Source: Micrococcales bacterium (lineage in GTDB: Bacteria; Actinomycetota; Actinomycetes; Actinomycetales; Dermatophilaceae). Taken from it: a stretch of 5,222 bases of DNA. Numbering within the stretch: position 1 is the first letter of the stretch; every line of letters begins with the position of its first letter. Below are positions 1 to 4,711 of this stretch, in pieces. A model generated the notes under the pieces. It saw only the letters and a program-made list of their open reading frames with translations. It ran no database searches and was not told where the DNA came from. A program made the translations under genes and the position numbers. The stretch lies in contig JAKDLQ010000171.1 in assembly GCA_030452775.1 (NCBI GenBank), forward strand, positions 1 to 5,222, given 5' to 3'.

Positions 1-46
1 AGTCTTCCTTCGGACCTACCGCCTGCAGCTCGGCTCGGGTGGCTGA
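1..46 (+). CDS. Possible 3' end of a + strand gene entering from the left (partial)
   Basis: Reading from base 2 gives 14 codons ending VFLRTYRLQLGSGG and a TGA stop at 44-46. Twelve of the 14 codons end in G or C, as in the real genes of this window, whereas the + frame starting at base 1 has many A/T-ending codons. This suggests the tail of a protein whose body lies left of the window. The fragment is too short to assign a family, and no function is claimed. If real, this gene converges on the Fur-family gene, so 47-245 would be a gap between two 3' ends. Confidence 0.35.
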   Translation, partial: VFLRTYRLQLGSGG

Positions 47-96
47 TCTCGCTCGAGGGGTGAGATGTGGGTCGATGGGGCCGTTATGACGGGTCC

Positions 97-191
97 GCCG
101 AGAGATATCGCCCCCCCCGGCGGATATCGTCCCCGCCGGCAGACATCGCCCCCGCCGGCGGACATCGCTCCCGCCGGCAGACATCGACCCC
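97..191. repeat. Tandem array of five 19-bp imperfect repeats
   Basis: Five back-to-back units of exactly 19 bp start at 97, 116, 135, 154 and 173. The consensus is GCCGGCRGAYATCGNCCCC. The ATATCG/ACATCG core recurs at 105, 124, 143, 162 and 181. The first two units carry ATATCG and the last three ACATCG. The central units differ from each other at only two or three positions. The period is not a multiple of three and no credible gene covers the array, so it is not a protein repeat. It lies downstream of the Fur-family gene. GCCGGC is self-complementary, and neighbouring units can pair (for example 117-123 with 133-139), so a transcript would be strongly structured. The role is unknown: a VNTR-type repeat, a structured 3' element or a protein-binding array are all possible. 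Confidence 0.9.
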
Positions 192-198
192 GTCGATG
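182..198. repeat. 7-bp stem, 3-nt loop hairpin closing the 19-bp array
   Basis: CATCGAC (182-188) pairs perfectly with GTCGATG (192-198) around a CCC loop. The left arm is the core of the fifth 19-bp repeat; the right arm is where the sixth unit would begin. It lies downstream of the Fur-family stop codon, so it could contribute to ending that transcript, but no T-run follows on either strand. Confidence 0.5.
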
Positions 199-211
199 AG
201 AGCGGGAGCGG

Positions 212-223
212 CGAGGCGCCTCG
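212..223. terminator. 12-bp perfect palindrome just past the Fur-family gene (weak terminator candidate)
   Basis: CGAGGCGCCTCG is a perfect 12-bp palindrome 22 bp downstream of the regulator's stop codon. As RNA it could fold only into a four-pair stem with a four-base loop. There is no U-tract. It could be part of a GC-rich actinobacterial termination region together with the hairpin at 182-198, or it may be chance in GC-rich DNA. Confidence 0.25.
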
Positions 224-245
224 AGCGGGGGCGTCTGCGTCGTCG

Positions 246-836
246 TCATGGACGCACGAGTGGGCTTGGGCGCCGGCACTCCGCGCACCGACCGAGCAGT
301 GCGGCATGGGAGGTGTCGAGGATGAAGCCGAGGTCTTCCTCGAGCCGCGCGGCGGCATCGTCGAACGTCTGCGGCGCCACGTCGAGCACCCGACCGCAGC
401 AGGCGCACTGCACGTGGGCGTGCGCTCGATCCTCCCCGCTCGGGTCCCGCGCGCCGCTGGCGGTGCCGCCTTCCGCGGGGCTGAGCATGCCAGCGCGCGG
501 CTTGGCCGACGCGCCCGGTTCGACCGGTTCGACCGGCGCGGTCGGAGGGGCGGCGAGGTGGTAGACGGTGGCGGACCCGCCGAGGTGCACGTGAGCGAGG
601 ACACCGGCGTCGGTGAGCGCAGTGAGGGTGCGGTAGACGGTGGCCCGGTGGATGCTCGGCTCGAGCGCCGCGACGCGCTGGCCGATCTGCTCCGCGGACA
701 GGTGCTCGTCGCCCCGGTCGGCAACATCGAGGACGCGCAGCACGACATGGCGTGCAGGGGTGACCCGCTCACCGGCCGACCTCAACAGCGAGAGGGCGGC
801 AGCCACCCGAGGGCGCTCGCCGGGAGTACTGCTCAC
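246..836 (-). CDS. Fur-family metal-responsive repressor, Nur-like (interrupted by a low-complexity insert)
   Basis: A 196-residue metal-dependent DNA-binding repressor, longer than the usual 130-150 residues of the family. Residues 15-80 form the winged helix, with the RATVYRTL recognition-helix signature at 64-71. The metal and dimerisation part has H82/H84 (AHVHLGG), H93, HAHVQC at 139-144, and two CxxC pairs (C144/C147 and C184/C187) that would bind structural zinc. H45, H82, H84, H139, H141 and H177 line up by eye with histidines I recall from Streptomyces Nur, the nickel-uptake regulator; R137 replaces one of them. Residues 95-138 are an Ala/Pro/Gly/Glu-rich segment absent from typical homologues. 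The GTG at 836 is chosen because the fold begins shortly after it and no better in-frame start lies upstream; a possible -10 box six bases away suggests a leaderless mRNA. The gene is divergent from tdh. Family assignment is secure; the metal specificity is inference. Confidence 0.9.
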   Translation of the reverse strand: MSSTPGERPRVAAALSLLRSAGERVTPARHVVLRVLDVADRGDEHLSAEQIGQRVAALEPSIHRATVYRTLTALTDAGVLAHVHLGGSATVYHLAAPPTAPVEPVEPGASAKPRAGMLSPAEGGTASGARDPSGEDRAHAHVQCACCGRVLDVAPQTFDDAAARLEEDLGFILDTSHAALLGRCAECRRPSPLVRP

Positions 837-842
837 CCCGCC

Positions 843-848
843 ATTGTG
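843..848 (-). promoter_or_regulatory. Possible -10 box of a leaderless Fur-family transcript
   Basis: On the - strand, CACAAT (848 to 843) matches four of six bases of TATAAT and is followed by six bases and then the GTG start at 836. That is the spacing expected if transcription starts at the G of the start codon. There is no Shine-Dalgarno sequence at a normal distance. A -35 element is not obvious: GGTCGA at 870-865, with a 16-bp spacer, is a poor match. Confidence 0.35.
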
Positions 849-874
849 CCTCGTGGTGGAGGCGTCGACCGGGG

Positions 875-887
875 TGGCAGACTGCCA
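875..887. promoter_or_regulatory. 6-1-6 inverted repeat in the divergent promoter region (operator candidate)
   Basis: TGGCAG, A, CTGCCA is a perfect dyad with a one-base centre. It sits 30 bp before the tdh start and 38 bp before the Fur-family start. Fur-type operators such as those of Fur and Zur are often 7-1-7 inverted repeats, so the geometry fits, though the bases are GC-rich and do not match the classical AT-rich box. It would overlap the -35 region of the proposed leaderless promoter, which suits autorepression. Binding by the adjacent regulator is inferred only from position and symmetry. Confidence 0.4.
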
Positions 888-902
888 GGCGAGAGAACCG
901 CG

Positions 903-910
903 GGAAGGAG
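903..910 (+). promoter_or_regulatory. Ribosome binding site deciding the tdh GTG start
   Basis: GGAAGGAG is a strong Shine-Dalgarno sequence placed seven bases before the GTG at 918. It fixes that codon as the start within a frame that stays open far upstream. Confidence 0.8.
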
Positions 911-917
911 CACCATC

Positions 918-1955
918 GTGCGCGCACTCACCAAGCTGACCGCCGCGCCCGGCCTCGAGCTCGTCGAGCGTCCCGAGCCCCCTTGCGGCCCGGGCGACGT
1001 CAAGATCCGGGTGCTCCGGGGCGGGCTGTGCGGCACCGACCTGCACCTGGAACAGTGGGACGACTGGGCCGCCTCGACGGTCGCGCCCCCGCTCGTCATC
1101 GGGCACGAGTTCTACGGCGAAGTGGTCGAGGTCGGCGCGGACGTGACGGAGGTCTCGGTCGGCGACCGGGCCTCGGGCGAGGGGCACATCGTCTGTGGGA
1201 CCTGCCGCAACTGCCGGGCGGGGCGTCGCCACCTGTGCATCCGGACCCAGGGGATCGGGGTCAACAGGGACGGGGCTTTCGCCGACTTCGTCGTCATCCC
1301 GGCAGGCAACGTCTGGGTCCAGCCGGCCGATCTCGACCCCGACCTCGGCGCGGCCTTCGACCCCCTCGGCAACGCGACCCACACCGCGCTGCAGTGGCCG
1401 ATGGTCGGCGAGGACGTCGTCATCACCGGAGCCGGCCCGATCGGCGTGATGGCTGCTGCCATCGCTCGCCACGCCGGCGCGCGTTACGTCGTCGTGTCCG
1501 ATGCGAGCGACTACCGGCTCGGGCTCGCGGAGGCCGCCGGCGCCGACCTGACGATCAACGTGACGCGGGAGGCGCTCGCCGACGCACAGGACCACCTCGG
1601 CATGAAGGAGGGTTTCGACATCGGCCTCGAGATGTCGGGTGCCGCGCCGGCCGTCACCGACCTGATCGCCAACATGAACCACGGCGGTCGGGTCGCCCTA
1701 CTCGGACTACCCCACCAGTCGTACGACCTCGACTGGGGCAAGGTCGTCACCCACATGATCACCCTCAAGGGCATCTATGGCCGGGAGATGTATGACACGT
1801 GGTACGCGATGTCCCAGATGATCGCCACGTCGGCGCGCTTCCGGAGCGCAGTCACCCAGGTCATCACCCACCGCTTCCCGGCCGAGCAGTGGCAGGAGGC
1901 CTTCGAGACGGCCAGGTCGGGTCAGTGCGGCAAGGTCGTCCTCGACTGGAGCTGA
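918..1955 (+). CDS. tdh: L-threonine 3-dehydrogenase
   Basis: A 345-residue NAD-dependent, zinc-containing cytosolic enzyme (EC 1.1.1.103) that oxidises L-threonine to 2-amino-3-ketobutyrate, the first step of threonine breakdown to glycine and acetyl-CoA. It aligns almost without gaps to my recollection of E. coli Tdh. Catalytic zinc ligands are C38 and H63-E64. The structural zinc lobe is C93, C96, C99 and C107, at the same numbering as E. coli. The GEGHI stretch (87-91), FDPLGNATHTA (147-157), the Rossmann motif GAGPIG (171-176) and the later segments LEMSGA and KGIYGRE are all present. D195 at the end of the second beta strand favours NAD over NADP. The GTG start is supported by a strong ribosome binding site. 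The usual partner gene kbl (2-amino-3-ketobutyrate CoA ligase) is not adjacent. The gene is divergent from the Fur-family gene and 14 bases ahead of the hydrolase. Confidence 0.97.
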   Translation: MRALTKLTAAPGLELVERPEPPCGPGDVKIRVLRGGLCGTDLHLEQWDDWAASTVAPPLVIGHEFYGEVVEVGADVTEVSVGDRASGEGHIVCGTCRNCRAGRRHLCIRTQGIGVNRDGAFADFVVIPAGNVWVQPADLDPDLGAAFDPLGNATHTALQWPMVGEDVVITGAGPIGVMAAAIARHAGARYVVVSDASDYRLGLAEAAGADLTINVTREALADAQDHLGMKEGFDIGLEMSGAAPAVTDLIANMNHGGRVALLGLPHQSYDLDWGKVVTHMITLKGIYGREMYDTWYAMSQMIATSARFRSAVTQVITHRFPAEQWQEAFETARSGQCGKVVLDWS

Positions 1956-1969
1956 AAGGAACTCACCGT

Positions 1970-2677
1970 ATGCCGCCCAGCTCAGAGCCGTCCTCGGGCA
2001 ATCGAGGCGAGCGGCCGCGTCCGCTTGTGCTGCTGCACGGGCTCGGGCAGTCCCCCATCGCCTGGCAGGACTTCGTCTCCGCGCTGGGCGCCGGCCGCCC
2101 CATGCACGCGCCGTGGATGGCGGGCCTCAAACCGCGCGACCGGATCGGCTTCGACCTTGCCGCGGCTGCGGATGGAGTCGCGGACGAGCTCGAGCTGCAG
2201 GGGATCCGGCAGGCCGACTTCCTCGGGGCCTCGGTCGGTGGCAGCGTGGCGCTCCGGCTCGCCGTCGAGCGGCCCGAGCTCGTCGGGCGGCTGATCCTCG
2301 CCGGAGCGATGGTCCGGCCCTCGTCCCGGTCGCTGCGGATGCAGCAGCTCGCGCTGCGGCTGGTCCCCGAGACCAAGCTCGTCGATGCCGGCGTGTCGAG
2401 ACCGCGGATGCTTGCCGTCTTCGACGCGCTCAAGACCTTTGACGCGGCCGGCTCCCTGGCAAGGGTCACCGCGCCGACCCTCGTCGTCGTCGGCGCGAAG
2501 GACCGCACCGGCATCCCGGCCGCCCGGCAGCTCGCGGCTGCCGTCCCCGGGGCGCGAATCGAGACGATCCGCGGTGTCGGCTCACTCCTCAACACCGAGG
2601 CGCCCCGCCAGCTCGCCGACCTGACCCGCGCCTTTCTCGACGAGCCGGTTGCGGAGGGCGGGGAGCGGGTGACCTGA
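1970..2677 (+). CDS. Alpha/beta hydrolase fold protein lacking the catalytic histidine
   Basis: A 235-residue soluble alpha/beta hydrolase-fold protein with no signal peptide. The oxyanion motif LLHGLGQS is at 21-28. The nucleophile elbow GASVGG (86-91) gives Ser88. The expected acid is Asp178 in VVVGAKDRTGIP. The final conserved segment, where relatives usually read G-x-G-H followed by N-x-E-x-P, here reads GVGSLLNTEAP (202-212), so Ser205 stands where the catalytic histidine should be. The cap region is short (about 115-155). The ATG at 1970 has AAAGGA nine bases upstream and lies 14 bases after the tdh stop, so it is probably translated from the tdh mRNA. Substrate is unknown. It may be inactive, use a histidine from elsewhere, or serve a non-hydrolytic role. 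Fold assignment is firm; function is not. Confidence 0.88.
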   Translation: MPPSSEPSSGNRGERPRPLVLLHGLGQSPIAWQDFVSALGAGRPMHAPWMAGLKPRDRIGFDLAAAADGVADELELQGIRQADFLGASVGGSVALRLAVERPELVGRLILAGAMVRPSSRSLRMQQLALRLVPETKLVDAGVSRPRMLAVFDALKTFDAAGSLARVTAPTLVVVGAKDRTGIPAARQLAAAVPGARIETIRGVGSLLNTEAPRQLADLTRAFLDEPVAEGGERVT

Positions 2678-2679
2678 CC

Positions 2680-2700
2680 GGCGCCGACAGGAACGGCGCC
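2680..2700. terminator. Hairpin between convergent genes, likely bidirectional terminator
   Basis: GGCGCCG (2680-2686) and CGGCGCC (2694-2700) form a perfect 7-bp stem around a 7-base loop. It begins three bases after the hydrolase stop and lies 16 bases from the stop of the convergent SDR gene. It lacks a T-run, which is common for GC-rich actinobacterial terminators. Position and symmetry support a role in ending both transcripts. Confidence 0.6.
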
Positions 2701-2716
2701 AGGCCCAACTCCCTCA

Positions 2717-3544
2717 TCAGGAGTCCGGATAGTCCCGGTACCCGTCGCGGAACGTGGGGTATGCCGGCACCCACCCGGTCGCTCGGAGGCGGGCGTTGCT
2801 CAGCCGTTTCCCGTGACCACGCTCGAGGTCGACGGGTGGGGGTGTCGGGGCGCGGAGCCGATCGGCGAGGTAGGCCGCGACCTCGCGGAGCAGGGCAGGC
2901 TCGTCGTCGGTGCCCAGGTAGAGCCGCCCGGGCGCCTCCGGCAGGGTCAGCAGATGCACCACCGCTGCGGCCGCGTCGTCGCGGTGGATCCGGTTGGTCC
3001 ACCGGTCGGGGTCGGTGATCCGCCCCTGCTGCACCCGTGCGGCGAGCCCCGAGGGGCCGCGTCCGTAGAGGCCGGAGAGCCGCAGCACCGTGCCGCCGGG
3101 GATCCCGGCGGTGAACAGCTCCTCGGCCTCGAGCAGCATCCGCGTGGGTCCGTCCTTGGGTTGCGCGGGTGTCGCCTCGTCGCTGAGCGTCTCCGACGGC
3201 ACGTCGCCGTACACACCGGTGGACGAGATCAGCACGGCTCGCGATGGCTGTTGACCAGCGTCGGCAAGCGCCTGGAGTGCTCGACGCAACCCCTCGACAT
3301 AGGTCGCTCGGTAGGCCTGGCAGGTCCGTGGTCGCGCAGTGAGTGCGACGACGAGGTATTGCAGATCCAGGTCCGGCAGGCGCGGCACCTCCCGGGTGAG
3401 GTCTGCCGACAGCCCGATGAGCGGCGCCGGCACCAGCTCGGCGCGTCGTCTGATCCCGACCACGGCGTGGCCGCGCCGGGCCAGGCGCTGGCCGATGTCC
3501 GTGCCGAGGTCCCCGCAGCCGACGAGCAGCACGTCTGGATTCAC
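2717..3544 (-). CDS. YeeZ-like atypical SDR / NAD(P)-dependent epimerase-type protein
   Basis: A 275-residue NAD(P)-binding Rossmann protein of the extended/atypical short-chain dehydrogenase type, closest to E. coli YeeZ, whose reaction is not established to my knowledge. From the GTG at 3544, the nucleotide-binding motif GCGDLG is at 9-14. Arg32-34 after the second strand hint at NADP(H). SSTGVYG is at 107-113, TRMLLEAEE at 134-142, LRLSGLYGRG at 154-163 and NRIHRDD at 184-190. The C-terminal GKRLSNARL and YPTFRDGY stretches match the family tail. The classical YxxxK catalytic pair is absent, as in other YeeZ-type members. The start is uncertain: ATG at 3580 would add 12 residues, but homologues begin right at the first beta strand, which favours GTG 3544. 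It lies downstream of the patatin-like gene on the same strand and converges on the hydrolase. Confidence 0.85.
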   Translation of the reverse strand: MNPDVLLVGCGDLGTDIGQRLARRGHAVVGIRRRAELVPAPLIGLSADLTREVPRLPDLDLQYLVVALTARPRTCQAYRATYVEGLRRALQALADAGQQPSRAVLISSTGVYGDVPSETLSDEATPAQPKDGPTRMLLEAEELFTAGIPGGTVLRLSGLYGRGPSGLAARVQQGRITDPDRWTNRIHRDDAAAAVVHLLTLPEAPGRLYLGTDDEPALLREVAAYLADRLRAPTPPPVDLERGHGKRLSNARLRATGWVPAYPTFRDGYRDYPDS

Positions 3545-3551
3545 GAGGTCA

Positions 3552-3557
3552 AGTATC
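3552..3557 (-). promoter_or_regulatory. Weak -10-like box before the SDR gene's GTG
   Basis: GATACT (3557 to 3552 on the - strand) matches four of six bases of TATAAT. It is followed by seven bases and then the GTG at 3544, leaving no room for a ribosome binding site. It would suit a leaderless internal start. It could equally be chance, with the gene simply read through from the patatin-like gene. Confidence 0.2.
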
Positions 3558-3597
3558 CCCGGCCCGCGGCCCTGCGGCATACGGCCAGGTGGCGGCG

Positions 3598-4482
3598 TCA
3601 GGTCCGCGGTGAGTGCGCTGAGGTTGGCGCGTGCGAGTGGAGCGAGAGGACCCCGGCCTGCGCGGGACCCCGATCCTCCGGCGGATTCTCGAGCCAGGCG
3701 GCGGTCGCCTCGTACGCCCGCGCGATGAGCGAGGCCCCGTGGCTGAAGTCAACCGGGGACACCCCGAGGGGACACAGGGGCGGCATCACGTGCAGACTTG
3801 CCGGCCCGAGATACTGCGCCACGCTCAGGCCCAGCCCCTGTTGGATGAGCAAGGTCAGGGCGTGCGCGGCCACCCCGAGCGCCGACCGCGGGGTCGCGGG
3901 CAGCGCGCAGGCCGATCCGGTGGGCAGCAGGTAGATCTGCTCGACCTGCTCCGCGACGGATCGCAGGACATAGCCGTGATCGGCCAGTCCCCCGTCCACG
4001 AGGACGGAGCCCTCGCGCTCGACTGGAGGCAGGATCCCCGGGATCGCGGCGCTCGCGAGGATCGCGCTGATCGCATCGCCCGAGGACAGCACCGCAGTCC
4101 GGCCAGACCGCAGGTCGGTCGTGACCACGAGCAGGGGCCTGTCCAGATCCTCGATTGCCACGTCGCCGAGCTCGGCCACGAGCAGCGTCCGCAGCCCTCG
4201 AGCCGAGAAGAACGACGGGCGCCGCCCGGTCAGCGCGAGCACCGCCCGATGTGGCGACACGTGGAAGATCGTGTCGCGGTGCAGGGATGCCCACGCCCGG
4301 GACAGGTGGTCGAGGCTCTCCACCGTCTGGCCGTGCCGAGCGAGGTAGGCCGCGTTGAGTGCGCCCGCCGAGGTGCCGACGAGCAGGTCGGCTGCGACGC
4401 CGTGCTCGTGCAGGGCACGCACCATCCCGACCTGGACAGCGCCCAGGCTGCCACCACCGGAGAAGACGAACGCGATGCTCAT
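3598..4482 (-). CDS. Patatin-like phospholipase (NTE/RssA-type lipid acyl hydrolase)
   Basis: A 294-residue single-domain patatin-fold serine hydrolase expected to cleave acyl esters of phospholipids or related lipids with a Ser-Asp dyad. The oxyanion loop GGGSLGA is at 9-15. The nucleophile motif GTSAG (36-40) gives Ser38. The family segment ASAAIPGILPPV is at 143-154. The DGG motif at 163-165 supplies Asp163. All key residues are intact. There is no signal peptide or membrane helix, so it should act in the cytosol or at the inner membrane face. The last 30 or so residues are low complexity and outside the fold. The ATG at 4482 begins immediately before the first beta strand of the fold; no clear ribosome binding site precedes it. 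It is followed by the SDR gene on the same strand, probably in one transcript. The physiological lipid is unknown. Confidence 0.93.
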   Translation of the reverse strand: MSIAFVFSGGGSLGAVQVGMVRALHEHGVAADLLVGTSAGALNAAYLARHGQTVESLDHLSRAWASLHRDTIFHVSPHRAVLALTGRRPSFFSARGLRTLLVAELGDVAIEDLDRPLLVVTTDLRSGRTAVLSSGDAISAILASAAIPGILPPVEREGSVLVDGGLADHGYVLRSVAEQVEQIYLLPTGSACALPATPRSALGVAAHALTLLIQQGLGLSVAQYLGPASLHVMPPLCPLGVSPVDFSHGASLIARAYEATAAWLENPPEDRGPAQAGVLSLHSHAPTSAHSPRT

Positions 4483-4512
4483 TCAGGTGCCGATCACGGT
4501 AGGCGTGTCAGG

Positions 4513-4550
4513 GGCTTCGTGGTTCGTCACGAGCTGGCGCAGACGAAGCC
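4513..4550. repeat. 8-bp inverted repeat in the leader of the patatin-like gene
   Basis: GGCTTCGT (4513-4520) and ACGAAGCC (4543-4550) are perfectly complementary around 22 bases. With one bulged G, the outer GG (4511-4512) can also pair with the C-run after 4551. The loop contains a smaller TCGT-C-ACGA dyad. The element lies 31-68 bases before the patatin-like start on the - strand, so it could be a leader hairpin or an operator. Confidence 0.55.
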
Positions 4551-4682
4551 GCCCCCGGGGGACCGGCGGGATGAATCGCTACGTGCATCCTGCGTGACAT
4601 GCCGACCTCCATCGCTCGTCTCGTTCCCAGTCTCGCATCGGGGCCCCGTCGATCGGCCATCACACCAGGCAAGGTGCACCGA

Positions 4683-4704
4683 CGGCGCCCTGGCGGCGCC
4701 CTGG
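4683..4704. repeat. Tandem 11-bp direct repeat forming a hairpin after the antiporter gene
   Basis: CGGCGCCCTGG occurs twice back to back (4683-4693 and 4694-4704). Because GGCGCC is self-complementary, the copies at 4684-4689 and 4695-4700 form a 6-bp stem with a 5-base loop, 11 bases downstream of the antiporter stop on the - strand. It is a candidate terminator without a T-run. Confidence 0.5.
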
Positions 4705-4711
4705 TCGGCGG

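Larger units (their letters stand above)
4483..4711. other. 229-bp non-coding gap rich in symmetric sequences
   Basis: This gap lies between the antiporter stop and the patatin-like start, both on the - strand. No credible gene is seen on either strand; the short open frames are in GC-rich shadow phase. It should hold the promoter of the patatin-like gene, though I cannot identify clear -35/-10 boxes. It contains an inverted repeat (4513-4550), the perfect palindromes CCCCCGGGGG (4552-4561) and CGGGGCCCCG (4639-4648), and a tandem 11-bp repeat (4683-4704). Confidence 0.7.

Noticed and set aside
46..66. ATCTC/GAGAT inverted repeat as a terminator of the left-edge gene
   Set aside because: Only five pairs around an 11-base loop and no T-run; expected by chance.
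107..124. Search for YxxxK (SDR catalytic pair) in window genes, read as loss of activity in the SDR gene
   Set aside because: YeeZ-type atypical SDRs generally lack the canonical pair, so its absence is a family trait, not decay. Coordinates here are SDR residue numbers, not window bases.
97..191. CRISPR array
   Set aside because: Units are contiguous with no unique spacers, and 19 bp is too short for CRISPR repeats.
560..644. 13-bp direct repeat GGTAGACGGTGGC (560-572 and 632-644)
   Set aside because: Both copies encode Ala-Thr-Val-Tyr in the regulator with the same favoured codons, so coincidence of coding explains it.
837..1682. Upstream extension of the Fur-family reading frame antisense to tdh
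   Set aside because: The frame is open only because of GC bias. Its translation has no domain, and tdh on the other strand is certain.
2579..2600. Frameshift hiding a histidine codon (CAC at 2583-2585 in the next frame)
   Set aside because: The residues before and after Ser205 match the family in the same frame, so a single shift would destroy the conserved LLNTEAP stretch.
2813..3934. Long + strand open frame over the SDR gene
   Set aside because: It is antisense to a gene with an intact Rossmann motif and family signatures, and has no recognisable domain.
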